Of a stretch of 14,293 bases of DNA, positions 1 to 8,846 are shown in pieces. The stretch spans positions 1 through 14,293 of the forward strand of contig JAUWMM010000011.1 of assembly GCA_030613145.1 (NCBI GenBank). The letters are read 5' to 3'. Position numbers and translations under genes: made by a program. The notes beneath the pieces were generated by a model. It was not told the origin of the DNA, did no database searches, and saw only the letters and a program-made list of their open reading frames with translations. This stretch comes from Desulfobacterales bacterium. Lineage in GTDB: Bacteria > Desulfobacterota > Desulfobacteria > Desulfobacterales > C00003060. The stretch's first letter is position 1; each line of letters opens with the position of its first letter.

Positions 1-145
1 TGGATTTTATTGGCTCCCCAAACTCGTGGATGCGCCCCGCCCCTACTCGTAAATGAGAGCGTTGCGCGCAGGCAAAGCGAGACAGCCGGGGCGAGAGCGT
101 TGGCAGGCGGGTCCCCGCCCGAAAGAGTGGCAGCTATTGGACATC
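1..145. other. Non-coding GC-rich stretch downstream of htpX
   Basis: No credible gene is visible here. A 10-base direct repeat (gagagcgttg) occurs at 55-64 and 93-102. A small GC-rich hairpin (stem 106-110 with 115-119) lies about 27 bases past the htpX stop. On the htpX-transcribed strand it has no following T-run, so I do not call it an intrinsic terminator. The window edge cuts this region, so it may belong to a larger repeat. Confidence 0.4.
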
Positions 146-985
146 TTACCCGCCCGTTAATTTTTCAATCCTTTTTCCCACTGGCGGGTGGGTGCTGAAA
201 AGGTTCATGAGGCTTTTTCCGGACAAGGGGTTCATGATGAACATGTGGGCTGTGGCCGGTTCGGCCTTCATGGGTATCTGCCGGGAGGCCGAGGATATCT
301 TTTGCAGGGCACTTGCCAGGCCATGGGGGCTACCAGCAAAAGAGGCACCCGCGGCATCGGCTGCATATTCCCTGGATCGGGATATGGCCATCTGAATCAA
401 CATGGCCGCAATTGGGGCAAGGATCGACATGGCAATGAGGCCGATCATGCCCCCGCCATCGTCATCATCGCGCCCCCCGAAACCAAACAGGGCAGCCCAC
501 CTGGCCATGCTGGCGATCATCATGATGGCACCGGCCAGGGTAGCCGCAATCGAGCCGATCAGGATGTCCCGGTGCTTTACATGGGCCAACTCGTGAGCGA
601 GTACCCCCTTTAGCTCGTCTTGGGTCAATAACCTTAAAATTCCCTGGGTGACCGCCACCACCGCATGCTGTGGATTACGGCCCGTGGCAAAGGCATTCGG
701 AGATTCAGAAGGCATGATGCAAACCTTTGGCATGGGAAGTCCCGCCTGCTGGGCCAGTTGTCTGACAATCCGGTGCAAATCCGGGGCCTCGGCCTCGGAA
801 ACCGGCTTGGCCCGGTAAATCCTCAGGACGATCTTATCGGAAAACCAGTAACTTCCAAAATTCATAATCACCGCCAAGAAAAATGCGATGATCATTCCTT
901 GGCGACCACCCAGCAAATTGCCGATGATCATGACAAGGACAGTCAATCCGGCCAAAAGAATACCGGTTCTTATCGAATTTCCCAT
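146..985 (-). CDS. htpX: Membrane zinc metalloprotease HtpX
   Basis: This is an M48-family endopeptidase of the inner membrane that degrades misfolded membrane proteins. Its active site faces the cytoplasm. The 279 residues show two N-terminal hydrophobic helices (about 8-24 and 31-48). The zinc motif HELAH is at 131-135 (ligands H131 and H135, catalytic E132), and the third ligand E206 lies in SREYAAD. Two further hydrophobic segments (about 142-165 and 178-201) flank an Asp- and Gly-rich loop at 171-179. The C-terminal [10 protein letters not shown] motif is typical of the family, and the length is normal. A strong ribosome site (GGGAGGA) sits 4 bases before the ATG. The gene lies downstream of clpB on the same strand with 151 bases between. 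Both are stress and quality-control genes, but co-transcription is not proven. Confidence 0.96.
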   Translation of the reverse strand: MGNSIRTGILLAGLTVLVMIIGNLLGGRQGMIIAFFLAVIMNFGSYWFSDKIVLRIYRAKPVSEAEAPDLHRIVRQLAQQAGLPMPKVCIMPSESPNAFATGRNPQHAVVAVTQGILRLLTQDELKGVLAHELAHVKHRDILIGSIAATLAGAIMMIASMARWAALFGFGGRDDDDGGGMIGLIAMSILAPIAAMLIQMAISRSREYAADAAGASFAGSPHGLASALQKISSASRQIPMKAEPATAHMFIMNPLSGKSLMNLFSTHPPVGKRIEKLTGG

Positions 986-1000
986 AATTCCTCCCTTACC

Positions 1001-1032
1001 ATTGCGGAATGCGGATTTCGGATTGCGGATTG
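1001..1032. repeat. Short degenerate tandem repeat (GCGGATT-type)
   Basis: Four imperfect 7-8 base units related to attgcgga or gcggatt lie head to tail in the clpB-htpX gap, ending about 16 bases upstream of the htpX start. In my experience such arrays are common dispersed intergenic repeats in Desulfobacterota. I cannot confirm the copy number in this genome. Confidence 0.5.
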
Positions 1033-1050
1033 AAAAACAATTTCAGTATC

Positions 1051-1072
1051 CAGGATCAAGCATCAGATCCTG
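1051..1072. repeat. Hairpin in the clpB-htpX gap
   Basis: A perfect 7-bp inverted repeat (caggatc at 1051-1057 with gatcctg at 1066-1072) has an 8-base loop. It could fold in the transcript between clpB and htpX. There is no adjacent U-run, so a terminator role is weakly supported. The neighbouring cagtatcc word resembles the element at 4883-4974. Confidence 0.4.
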
Positions 1073-1136
1073 TCCCGTATCATAGAATAATATCAATCAT
1101 AGTCAAAACCTGTCAAGATGCAACGATTGGCCGTTG

Positions 1137-3725
1137 TTACTGCACCTTGAAAACGATCTTTCCTTCATTCACATCAGCCAGGATGTGAGCCCGTTCACCC
1201 AGATTCCCCTGGAGCATCTCCATGGCCAATGGGTTTTCAATATGCTTCTGGATAGCCCGCTTCAATGGACGGGCACCAAAAGCAGGGTCATAACCTTCTT
1301 GGGCCAAGAGCGCCTTGGCTTCGTCCGAAAGCTCAAGCGTCAGGTGTTGGTCTTCAAGCCGTTTCTTCAAGTCCTTGAGCTGAATATCCACGATGGCACT
1401 TAGCTGCTCAGGTGCCAGATTGTGAAAGATGATGATGTCGTCTATTCGATTCAGAAACTCCGGCTTGAAACCTGCCCGCAAGGCCTCCATGACGCGCTTT
1501 TCCATCTCTTCGTGTTGGCCTGCACCCAACTCCTGGATCCAGTGGCTTCCTACATTTGATGTCATGATAATGATGGTGTTTTTGAAATCAACGGTTCGAC
1601 CGTGACCATCGGTCATTCGGCCATCATCCAAAATCTGCAAAAGGGCATTGAAGACATCGGGATGGGCCTTTTCAATCTCGTCAAAGAGAACAACCGAATA
1701 TGGCCGACGCCTCACTGACTCGGTCAGATGTCCGCCCTCCTCATAGCCCACATATCCGGGAGGTGCGCCAATCAATCTCGAGACCGAGTGTCTTTCCATA
1801 TACTCAGACATATCAATGCGGATCATGGCCTGGTCGTCATCAAAGAGAAATTCAGCCAGGGCCTTGGCCAGTTCTGTCTTGCCGACCCCCGTGGGTCCCA
1901 TAAAGATAAAGGAACCGATGGGCCGATTGGGGTCCTGGAGGCCTGAGCGTGCGCGTCTCACTGCATTGGAGACCGGCACAATGGCATCGTTCTGGCCCAC
2001 GACACGCTTTCCGAGTCGCTCCTCCATATGCACAAGCTTTTCTCGCTCCCCTTCCATCATCCGGGAAACAGGTATGCCTGTCCACAAGGAGACCACGTCT
2101 GCCACATCCTCGTCATCCACCTCTTCCTTGAGCATCTTGCGGTCTACCTGAAGTTCGGCAAGCCGCTGTTTGGCCTCTTCGAGCCGTCTATTTAAATCGT
2201 TTACCACCCCGTAACGGAGCTCTGCAGCCCGGGCCAGATTGCCGTCTCGCTCGGCCTGCTGTTCCTCGATGCCTACCCGCTCGAGTTCCTCCTTGACCTG
2301 GCGAATGGCCTGGATGGCCTCTTTTTCGTTTTGCCAGTGGGCTTTCATCTCCCGGCCCTTTTCCTCCATGGCTGCAAGGTCTTTTTCAAGCTTGTCCAGT
2401 CGCTCCTTTGAGGCCTCGTCGGTTTCCTTCTTCAGGGCCTCCCGTTCAATCTGGGCCTGGATAACCCTGCGCTCCACCTCGTCGATCTCAGCCGGCATGC
2501 TATCGATCTCGATGCGGAGCCTGGAGGCGGCCTCATCAATCAGATCGATCGCCTTGTCCGGCAGAAACCGATCCGAGATGTAACGATGTGAAAGAGTGGC
2601 TGCAGCCACAATCGCCGAATCCTTGATTCTTACGCCGTGATGGACCTCGTATTTTTCTTTCAGGCCCCGCAGAATGGAGATGGTGTCTTCCACTGTAGGT
2701 TCTTGAACAAGGATGGGTTGAAACCGTCGCTCCAGGGCCGCATCCTTTTCCACATACTTTCGGTACTCGTTTATAGTGGTTGCCCCTACGCACCGGAGGG
2801 TCCCGCGGGCCAAAGCGGGTTTAAGCATGTTTGACGCATCCACTGCGCCCTCAGCCGCCCCGGCCCCAACCATAGTATGGAGCTCGTCAATGAACATGAC
2901 GATTTCGCCTTCAGCAGCCTCCACTTCTTTTAGGACGGCCTTCAGGCGGTCTTCAAATTCGCCGCGGTATTTTGCACCCGCAATAAGGGCACCCATGTCA
3001 AGGGCAACCAGTCGCCGGTTCTTGAGGGTCTCAGACACATCTCCATTCACAATACGCTGGGCCAGGCCCTCCACGACGGCTGTCTTGCCAACACCAGGCT
3101 CACCAATGAGGACAGGGTTATTCTTGGTGCGGCGAGAAAGGACCTGAACTACACGGCGTATCTCTTCATCCCGGCCGATCACCGGGTCCAGCTTCCCAAG
3201 GCGTGCAAGGTCAGTCAGGTCCCGGCTAAACTTCTGTAGGGCTTGATACTTTTCCTCGGGGTTGGGATCGGTAATTCGCTGTGTGCCGCGAATATCCACC
3301 AAAACTTTCAGGATAGTCTCGCGGGTCACCCCGGCACCAGCCAGTATGCGGGCAGCATCCGTTTTTTTCTCGTCGGTCATGGCCACCAGGATGTGCTCGA
3401 TGCTCACATATTCATCCTTCATCTTAGCCGCTTCGGCAAAGGCTCTATCCAGGATCTTTTTGGTGCTTGGTGAGATATAGGACTCCGCCATACCGGTCCC
3501 GCTCACCTTGGGCTTACTTTCGAGGGCTTCCGTAACCCCATGCAACACCGCTTCAGGTGATGCCCCCAGCTTCTGAAGAATGGAACGAGTAATCCCCTCG
3601 GGCTGCTCCAACATGACCTTCAAGAGATGCGCAGTTTCGATCTGCTGATGTCCCAATTGGCCCGCCAGGGCCTGGGCGCCTTGAATCAGTTCCTGAGATT
3701 TTATGGTAAATTTATCAAAACGCAT
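1137..3725 (-). CDS. clpB: ATP-dependent disaggregase ClpB
   Basis: ClpB is a hexameric AAA+ chaperone that extracts and refolds aggregated proteins together with DnaK. The 862 residues show the full family layout. There is a Clp N-domain (about 1-145). AAA module 1 has Walker A GEPGVGKT at 208-215, Walker B VMFIDE at 276-281, pore loop KYRGEFE at 252-258 and arginines R333/R334. A charged coiled-coil middle domain spans about 405-530. AAA module 2 has GPTGVGKT at 610-617, VVLFDE at 678-683, pore loop GYVG at 657-660 and sensor-2 GARPLKR at 817-823. The middle domain distinguishes it from ClpA and ClpC. A good ribosome site (AAGGAGA, 3731-3737) precedes the ATG. No CIRCE operator was seen upstream. 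The 412-base upstream gap holds a possible promoter and a complex inverted repeat. Confidence 0.98.
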   Translation of the reverse strand: MRFDKFTIKSQELIQGAQALAGQLGHQQIETAHLLKVMLEQPEGITRSILQKLGASPEAVLHGVTEALESKPKVSGTGMAESYISPSTKKILDRAFAEAAKMKDEYVSIEHILVAMTDEKKTDAARILAGAGVTRETILKVLVDIRGTQRITDPNPEEKYQALQKFSRDLTDLARLGKLDPVIGRDEEIRRVVQVLSRRTKNNPVLIGEPGVGKTAVVEGLAQRIVNGDVSETLKNRRLVALDMGALIAGAKYRGEFEDRLKAVLKEVEAAEGEIVMFIDELHTMVGAGAAEGAVDASNMLKPALARGTLRCVGATTINEYRKYVEKDAALERRFQPILVQEPTVEDTISILRGLKEKYEVHHGVRIKDSAIVAAATLSHRYISDRFLPDKAIDLIDEAASRLRIEIDSMPAEIDEVERRVIQAQIEREALKKETDEASKERLDKLEKDLAAMEEKGREMKAHWQNEKEAIQAIRQVKEELERVGIEEQQAERDGNLARAAELRYGVVNDLNRRLEEAKQRLAELQVDRKMLKEEVDDEDVADVVSLWTGIPVSRMMEGEREKLVHMEERLGKRVVGQNDAIVPVSNAVRRARSGLQDPNRPIGSFIFMGPTGVGKTELAKALAEFLFDDDQAMIRIDMSEYMERHSVSRLIGAPPGYVGYEEGGHLTESVRRRPYSVVLFDEIEKAHPDVFNALLQILDDGRMTDGHGRTVDFKNTIIIMTSNVGSHWIQELGAGQHEEMEKRVMEALRAGFKPEFLNRIDDIIIFHNLAPEQLSAIVDIQLKDLKKRLEDQHLTLELSDEAKALLAQEGYDPAFGARPLKRAIQKHIENPLAMEMLQGNLGERAHILADVNEGKIVFKVQ

Positions 3726-3760
3726 GATTTTCTCCTTAAGATGTTCTAATTAAGAGTAAC

Positions 3761-3941
3761 CGTTCACGGGTTCAGGGTTTACCGGAACTCTGAACCGCTC
3801 ATTTGTGTGATCTGGGAGTTTGTAAGGTAACCCTGAGCCGACTTCGCCATAGTAGCCGTTTCAGCCGTCGTAGCCTATAGCTACTATGGCGAAGTCGGCA
3901 GGCTACGACGGCTGAAACGGTGAACTCTGAACCTGTGAACG
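3761..3941. repeat. Outer imperfect inverted repeat framing the clpB upstream element
   Basis: The arm at 3761-3784 pairs with 3918-3941 at 21 of 24 positions and encloses the interleaved repeat at 3837-3920. A related word (ggaactctgaacc) recurs at 3784-3796. The right arm shares an exact 20-base word with positions 11052-11071 between sdhC and sdhA. The arm is therefore a dispersed element, not something unique to clpB. Confidence 0.7.
3837..3920. repeat. Interleaved double inverted repeat upstream of clpB
   Basis: Arm A (3837-3855, 19 bases) is the perfect reverse complement of A' (3881-3899). Arm B (3856-3876, 21 bases) is the perfect reverse complement of B' (3900-3920). The order is A-B-atag-A'-B', so the two hairpins overlap and are not nested. 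With no bases between A and B, or between A' and B', a full pseudoknot of both stems is sterically implausible. The two stems should be mutually exclusive. The element lies in the region that would be the clpB 5' leader if the promoter at 3982-4009 is real. Confidence 0.9.
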
Positions 3942-3981
3942 CCTAAAATTAAGAGAATCCGGCTTTCTCCATTTCTCAAAT

Positions 3982-4009
3982 AAAATAAGCACCTGATATG
4001 TATTGTCAA
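3982..4009 (-). promoter_or_regulatory. Candidate sigma-70-type promoter for clpB
   Basis: Read on the minus strand, a perfect TTGACA (4009-4004) is followed after 16 bases by TATTTT (3987-3982), a 4 of 6 match to the -10 box. Transcription would begin near 3975, giving a leader of about 250 bases that contains the interleaved inverted repeat. No heat-shock sigma-32 motif or CIRCE element was recognised. The call rests on motif resemblance only. Confidence 0.35.
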
Positions 4010-4137
4010 ACGTCGTTATTTGTCCATTTGCGCTATGCTCCGGTGGGCCGTGCTCATCGTTTGGACCAAATAAATAGGACGTTACGCCTCGGAGCTGAGC
4101 GGCGGGGGAATTATACTTTGGGAGGTATACACCCTTT

Positions 4138-4791
4138 CTATCTTTGGTCTGAACTGTTGGGAGAAGATGAGGCACATGGTATGCAGAGGTGCCTACCATT
4201 ATTTGTGTCAACCATCTTTGTAGACATAGTCATCTCGCCACATTGGGCGCATGCCTCAGAAGGGGCTAAAGGTGCGTAAGGCGGCTCAGGAAGTTTCACT
4301 TCTGTGGTGCTAAAGACCGCATCAAGAGGCTTGGAAAGAAGGTCCAGCGACTTGAGCAATTTCTGGCGGATTCGTTGTTTTGCGGTTGTATCGCCGGCAG
4401 CAACGGCCGTCTCAAGCCTGCCAAACTCTTCTTGGTGCTCTCCTTCGTATTTGTAATAGGCCTTACGCGAAAAGCGAAAAGCCCGTTTGTCAGATCGATT
4501 AATAACGGTAAAAGCGTTCTTGCCGTAATCCTTTATGATCAGATTTCCTTTGCCCGCAGTTGTGCCGAGGAGTACCTGAAGTGCGTCCACAGCGCATGTA
4601 TCGTTTTCACTGACAGCTACGACCTCCTCGTCTCGCGAACGATGAAGGCCAAGGAGTTGGATGGCCTGTTTTGCAACCAAGTAACCGTACACCAGACCGG
4701 GACACAAATGACCGTGAAATGCGATACAGTGCTTTAGGTCTTCAGGCAATTCACGGTTGTGGATCGACGGCTTATGATTTGAATCGTTCAT
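4138..4791 (-). CDS. Stand-alone FmdE-family protein with C-terminal zinc ribbon
   Basis: This is related to subunit E of formylmethanofuran dehydrogenase but occurs here without other Fmd/Fwd subunits. The biochemical role of such stand-alone proteins is not established. The 217 residues contain the FmdE core. The FHGHLCPG motif places H26, H28 and C30 in the predicted metal site. A second signature, ENDTCAVDA (62-70, C66), is followed by the glycine-rich GTTAGKGNL stretch and KDYGKNAF. A C-terminal zinc ribbon is formed by C181-x2-C184 and C203-x2-C206. There is no signal peptide, so it is probably cytoplasmic. The ribosome site before the ATG is weak. The gene is divergent from pckG across 367 bases, and palindromes lie 40-90 bases upstream of its start. 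The family call is firm and the function is unknown. Confidence 0.88.
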   Translation of the reverse strand: MNDSNHKPSIHNRELPEDLKHCIAFHGHLCPGLVYGYLVAKQAIQLLGLHRSRDEEVVAVSENDTCAVDALQVLLGTTAGKGNLIIKDYGKNAFTVINRSDKRAFRFSRKAYYKYEGEHQEEFGRLETAVAAGDTTAKQRIRQKLLKSLDLLSKPLDAVFSTTEVKLPEPPYAPLAPSEACAQCGEMTMSTKMVDTNNGRHLCIPCASSSPNSSDQR

Positions 4792-4832
4792 AGGCTAAGA
4801 TGCTTCACTTAGGCGTTTAGTGCCACAATATC

Positions 4833-4882
4833 GACAATAGATTGTCTATGTTATGTAACATGTTGTATTTGTATTTGTTACA
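4833..4882. promoter_or_regulatory. Cluster of palindromes upstream of the FmdE-family gene (candidate operators)
   Basis: Three inverted repeats are packed into 50 bases. They are gacaat/attgtc (4833-4838 with 4841-4846), atgtta/taacat (4848-4853 with 4856-4861), and TGTAACA/TGTTACA (4854-4860 with 4876-4882, 15-base spacer). They lie 42-91 bases before the FmdE-family start in the divergent gap with pckG. A repressor or activator site is plausible, but I recognise no known regulator's consensus. Confidence 0.35.
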
Positions 4883-4974
4883 GATGCTGGTTACTGGTCG
4901 CTGGATACTGGCTCGAACCGGAATCAAAAATCAAGGACCATACATCCAGTATCAAGAATCCAGGAACCAGCATC
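4883..4974. repeat. Imperfect inverted intergenic repeat (ctggatactgg type)
   Basis: Nested pairing words are present: gatgctggtt (4883-4892) with aaccagcatc (4965-4974), and gatactgg (4904-4911) with ccagtatc (4946-4953). The sequence is built from variants of 'ccagtatcc' or 'ccagcatcc', a word also seen at 1044-1052. It looks like a dispersed non-coding repeat and accounts for much of the 4792-5158 gap. Confidence 0.55.
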
Positions 4975-5146
4975 CAATCTTTTTTGTTTCCGGCTTGTCC
5001 GGGTTAGGACACTATTGTTCAAACCCCCGGTAACTATTATGCGATTAGCCAGATCAAGTCAATACATGATGTTATAGTTGATTTGCGACATTCCCTGTGT
5101 TAAGCATATTTTTTTGAAAAATACGGGGTCCCTTAAGAGGGATAGC

Positions 5147-5153
5147 GAGGAGG
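5147..5153 (+). promoter_or_regulatory. Ribosome binding site of pckG
   Basis: GAGGAGG lies 5 bases before the ATG at 5159. It is one of the strongest ribosome sites in the window and fixes the pckG start. Confidence 0.85.
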
Positions 5154-5158
5154 TTTGA

Positions 5159-7054
5159 ATGTCTGTGGATAGTATACTTGAAAGCAGATTGGGTCCGGAG
5201 AGTCTGAGGAAGCTCCTGGCTCTAGATAACGATCCTCTAAATGCAGTCATTGCAGATGCCATCTTGCAATTTCAGCCCAGCTCTGTTTTCGTTTCGAGTG
5301 GCTCTCCTGAGGACTTACACCGTGTGCGCGTGCAAGCCATGAGGCTGGGTGAAGAAAAGCCCCTTATCTTCCGAGGCCATACCGTTCACTACGATGGATA
5401 TGAGGACCAAGGAAGAGACCCGGAAAATACGAAATTTCTCGTAACCGGTGAAGATTCATTAGGCCCGGCACTAAATTGGGTAAATAGAGAGGAAGGGATC
5501 GCCGAAATAGACCAAGTGATGAATGGTATCATGCGGGGCAAGCAGATGGTTGTCAGTTTTTACTCACTAGGCCCCCTGGGTACGGAATTTGCCATCCCTT
5601 GTGTCCAGATCACTGATTCATACTATGTTGCCCATAGTGAAGATATACTGTATCGGCAAGGAGGTGAGCTATTCAAAACCGAAGCAAGCAAAGAGCAGTT
5701 CTTCGCCTTTTTGCATTCTGCCGGTGCCCTGAAAAACGGTGTAAGCCGCGATATTGATCTGCGCAGGATGTTCGTAGATCTGAATAAAAACGCTGTTTAC
5801 AGCGCCAATACTCAATACGCCGGAAACACCGTTGCCGCAAAAAAATTGGCTCATCGTCTGGCCATAAAGAAGGCTTCACAGGAAGACTGGCTTGCTGAGC
5901 ATTTTCTCATTACTGGTAGCCCTAGTTACGAAGGGAACAAAACGACTTATATTGCGGGGGCATTTCCGAGCTGGTGTGGCAAGACGTCTACGTCCATGCT
6001 CTTTGATGTGGTGGGTGACGATTTGGCCCATGTTCGCAAGAAAGCCGGCAGGGCATATGCGGCCAATGTTGAGAAGGGCATGTTTGGAGTTATTAAGGAC
6101 GTCAATACGGAAGATGATCCTTATATCAATGAGATTCTTGTAAATCCAGGGGAAATCATATTTTCAAATGTCCTTGACGTTGACGGCAGACCTTTCTGGG
6201 AGGGAATGGGAGAAGTCGACATCCCGTTGAGAGGCGTCAACCATTCTGGAGTGTGGTGGAAAGGAAAGAAGGATAGCAAGAAGAAATTGATTCCGATCTC
6301 ACACGACAACGCTCGATTTTGTGTCAGCCTGGAGGGCCTCAAAAACTATGATGCCAAGCAGGTAGTAGACTTGGATGGCATCATTTACGGTGGCCGCAAT
6401 TCAAAGAGACCCGTGCCTGTATCCCAATTATATGGTTGGGTCCACGGCGTGTTTTCTGGTGCCACCATTGAATCTGAGCCCACGGCGGCAACAGTAGGCG
6501 CCGCCAATGCTGAAGTCATTATGAACCCCATGGCAAATAAGGAATTTGTGTCAATTCCTATAGGAACGTACTTGCAAAACCACATCAACTTCGGAAGAGA
6601 CCTAAAAGAACCCCCAAAAATATTTTATGTCAACTACTTCCTTAGAGACGACTCAGGGAAATTCATGAATACCAAGATGGACAAGAAGGTCTGGGTCAGG
6701 TGGATGGAGAGAAGGATTTGTGATAAAGTTGGAGCCTATGCTACCCCCACCGGTTTTATTCCTAAGTACGAAGACTTAGTTGAACTTTTCAAAAAAGAAT
6801 TAACCGCGACATACTCTAAGGAAGATTACGAAGTTCAATTTATGACTCACGTCCCTCAGCTTTTAGAGAAACTTAACATTGCGGAACGATTCTTCAAGAA
6901 AGAGACAAGTGTTGTACCCAAAGAAATCTCAGGTATGATTGAGATCCAAAGAGGGTTGATCCTGGAAGCTAAAAAAATGTTCGGAGAAAATCACATATCG
7001 CCCTTCAAGTTTGAGAACTATCAAGTTCCTGAGTCTTTGACCAAGCCTTTCTGA
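5159..7054 (+). CDS. pckG: Phosphoenolpyruvate carboxykinase, GTP type
   Basis: It catalyses oxaloacetate + GTP to and from PEP + CO2 + GDP in the cytoplasm, linking C4 acids to gluconeogenesis or anaplerosis. The 631 residues fit the GTP family. Visible signatures are the substrate-site stretch GPLGTEFAIPCVQITDS (138-154), YAGNTVAAKK (220-229) with the metal-lysine region, and WLAEHFLITG with H248 (metal ligand). The P-loop FPSWCGKTST (269-278) carries the GTP-type Cys273, VGDDLAHVR is at 286-293, and the nucleotide/R-loop region YGGRNSKRPVPV is at 410-421. Trp272 replaces the Ala usual in SACGKT, and the segment after the P-loop differs from the common NLAM, so this is a divergent member. 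The start is fixed by the GAGGAGG site. It converges on nadB with 35 bases between stops and no clear terminator. Confidence 0.95.
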   Translation: MSVDSILESRLGPESLRKLLALDNDPLNAVIADAILQFQPSSVFVSSGSPEDLHRVRVQAMRLGEEKPLIFRGHTVHYDGYEDQGRDPENTKFLVTGEDSLGPALNWVNREEGIAEIDQVMNGIMRGKQMVVSFYSLGPLGTEFAIPCVQITDSYYVAHSEDILYRQGGELFKTEASKEQFFAFLHSAGALKNGVSRDIDLRRMFVDLNKNAVYSANTQYAGNTVAAKKLAHRLAIKKASQEDWLAEHFLITGSPSYEGNKTTYIAGAFPSWCGKTSTSMLFDVVGDDLAHVRKKAGRAYAANVEKGMFGVIKDVNTEDDPYINEILVNPGEIIFSNVLDVDGRPFWEGMGEVDIPLRGVNHSGVWWKGKKDSKKKLIPISHDNARFCVSLEGLKNYDAKQVVDLDGIIYGGRNSKRPVPVSQLYGWVHGVFSGATIESEPTAATVGAANAEVIMNPMANKEFVSIPIGTYLQNHINFGRDLKEPPKIFYVNYFLRDDSGKFMNTKMDKKVWVRWMERRICDKVGAYATPTGFIPKYEDLVELFKKELTATYSKEDYEVQFMTHVPQLLEKLNIAERFFKKETSVVPKEISGMIEIQRGLILEAKKMFGENHISPFKFENYQVPESLTKPF

Positions 7055-7089
7055 AAACCCATTTCATCCCTCATTCCGTAATGGGAGCC

Positions 7090-8715
7090 TTATCCCACAA
7101 ACGGCCGTCGCAGTATGGTATCCTTGCGCCAGAACTTATCATCCTTTTCAGGGTACTGGATATTATAATGCAGACCGCGGCTCTCCTTCCTCAATATGGC
7201 ACTCTGGATGATGAGTTCTGCCACCATTGCAATGTTGCGTAGCTCTATCAAATCCGAGGTTATTTTGAAATCCCAATAGTAATCACTGATTTCCTTCTGT
7301 ATGGTTTCAATACGGTTTCGGGCGCGCAATAAACGCTTGTTGGAGCGTACAATCCCCACATAATTCCACATGCACCGTCGGATTTCGTCCCAGTTGTGGG
7401 AAACCACAATCGCCTCATCACTGTCCGTCGTGCCCATCGGATCCCAGGGAGGCAGGGCATCACAAACCTCGTCACTGATGGACTCCAGCTCTTTCACCGC
7501 CTGCTCCGCTGCCATGTGAGCATAAACAACGGCCTCAAGAAGGGAGTTGCTGGCAAGACGGTTTGCGCCGTGGAGTCCGGTGCACGCTGTCTCGCCCACG
7601 GCATAGAGCCTTTCTATGTCAGTCTTGCCGTAAACGTCTACCAGCACCCCGCCGCACATGTAATGGGCTGCGGGGACCACGGGGATAGGCTCCTTGGTCA
7701 TGTCAGTGCCAAGGGAAAGGCACTTCTGATAAATGTTTGGAAAACGCTCCCGCACAAAGTCGGGCTCTTTGTGGGTGATGTCCAGAAACACGCAGTCATC
7801 TCCACTTTTTTTCAACTCATTGTCAATGGCGCGGGCCACAATATCTCGGCAGGCCAGGTCTTTCTTGGGGTCATAATCTTCCATGAAGGCACGGCCGTGT
7901 GAATCGATGAGCACCCCACCTTCCCCCCTGACCGCCTCGGATATAAGAAAATTCTTGGCCTCGGGATGATAAAGGCATGTGGGGTGAAATTGCACAAACT
8001 CCAGGTTCGCTACCAGAGCGCCTGCCCGGTACGTCATGGCAATCCCGTCGCCTGTAGCTATATCAGGATTGCTTGTGTAAAGATAAATCTTACCGGCCCC
8101 ACCTGTAGCCAGAATCGTAATCTTGGCCTGGAAGGTATGAACGTGATTGCTCTTGGTATCCAGCACATAGGCTCCGCAGCACCGGTCCTCGTGGGCCGCA
8201 GTCACAAGCCCCCGCTTCATCCTCGTGGAATAAGTGATCAGGTCCACTGCAATGTGGTTTTCAAAAATGTCGATCTGCTTGTGATTGCGAGCGCAATCCA
8301 CCAGGGCCTGTTCGATGGCATGACCGGTGAAATCCCCGGCATGGACGATCCTTTTCTGGGAATGCCCCCCTTCCAAGCCGAGATCCAGTTCGAGCTTGCC
8401 TGCGCTGTCCTGCGTGAACGCGACCCCCCAGTTTATGAGCTCCCGGATGCGTTCCGGACCGCTCTTTACGACGGTTTCCACAACACCTCGGTTGCATAGC
8501 CCGTCACCTGCCTCAAGGGTGTCTCGAATATGAAGATCAAAGGAATCATACTGGCCAAAGACCGAGGCGATACCCCCTTGGGCATAATTCGTGCTCGTCT
8601 CCATGGCCTCTTTCTTGGTTACGATAGCCACCCGCCCGTATTCGGCCACCTTCAAGGCAAAGCTCAGTCCGGCAATCCCGGTTCCAATGACCAGAAAATC
8701 AATCTTATATTCCAT
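7090..8715 (-). CDS. nadB: L-aspartate oxidase
   Basis: NadB is an FAD enzyme that oxidises L-aspartate to iminoaspartate for quinolinate and NAD synthesis. It can use oxygen or, in anaerobes, fumarate as electron acceptor. The 541 residues match the family length. The dinucleotide site GTGIAG is at 11-16 and TSTNYAQGG at 40-48. There is no histidine at the covalent-FAD position, which separates it from the SdhA paralogue in the same window. Active-site elements are LEGGHSQKR (E115, H118), FHPT with H244, RGEGG at 263-267, R290, H351 (PAAHYMCGG) and [10 protein letters not shown] with R386. The SRG motif is at 512-514, near the C-terminus. No nadA or nadC is visible nearby. The ribosome site before the ATG is poor, which may mean low expression. 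Confidence 0.96.
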   Translation of the reverse strand: MEYKIDFLVIGTGIAGLSFALKVAEYGRVAIVTKKEAMETSTNYAQGGIASVFGQYDSFDLHIRDTLEAGDGLCNRGVVETVVKSGPERIRELINWGVAFTQDSAGKLELDLGLEGGHSQKRIVHAGDFTGHAIEQALVDCARNHKQIDIFENHIAVDLITYSTRMKRGLVTAAHEDRCCGAYVLDTKSNHVHTFQAKITILATGGAGKIYLYTSNPDIATGDGIAMTYRAGALVANLEFVQFHPTCLYHPEAKNFLISEAVRGEGGVLIDSHGRAFMEDYDPKKDLACRDIVARAIDNELKKSGDDCVFLDITHKEPDFVRERFPNIYQKCLSLGTDMTKEPIPVVPAAHYMCGGVLVDVYGKTDIERLYAVGETACTGLHGANRLASNSLLEAVVYAHMAAEQAVKELESISDEVCDALPPWDPMGTTDSDEAIVVSHNWDEIRRCMWNYVGIVRSNKRLLRARNRIETIQKEISDYYWDFKITSDLIELRNIAMVAELIIQSAILRKESRGLHYNIQYPEKDDKFWRKDTILRRPFVG

Positions 8716-8846
8716 GGTTCGCTACCAAAACTTAGAGGTTTCGTCCTGCTTGGAATACCTGCCTGCCACCGCGAGGAATGAGCGGGCAGGTTGGAGTCGG
8801 CCGGAAGCGGAGAGTACTGGTAGGGGTTTTCTTTTCTTGAGCGGCG
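8716..8846. other. Non-coding gap upstream of nadB
   Basis: No gene was recognised. An imperfect inverted pairing (acctgcc near 8757 with ggcaggt near 8785-8791) is visible. No promoter for nadB could be assigned with confidence. Confidence 0.3.

Noticed and set aside
10..198. Open frame of 62 codons on the plus strand at the window start
   Set aside because: It overlaps the 3' end of htpX, has no ribosome site or recognisable motif, and its composition follows the local GC-rich repeat.
3726..3760. CIRCE or sigma-32 heat-shock signal directly before clpB
   Set aside because: I looked for TTAGCACTC-N9-GAGTGCTAA and for CTTGAA/CCCCAT-type boxes and found no convincing match.
3903..4211. Open frame of 102 codons on the minus strand between the FmdE-family gene and clpB
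   Set aside because: It overlaps the end of the FmdE-family gene in another frame and runs into the interleaved repeat. It has no ribosome site and no recognisable domain.
4842..5033. Open frame of 63 codons in the divergent gap
   Set aside because: It runs through the ctggatactgg-type repeat and palindromes, has no ribosome site, and shows no protein-like features.
7055..7089. Bidirectional terminator between pckG and nadB
   Set aside because: Only a 6-bp pairing (cccatt/aatggg) with a 16-base loop is present, with no T-run on either side.
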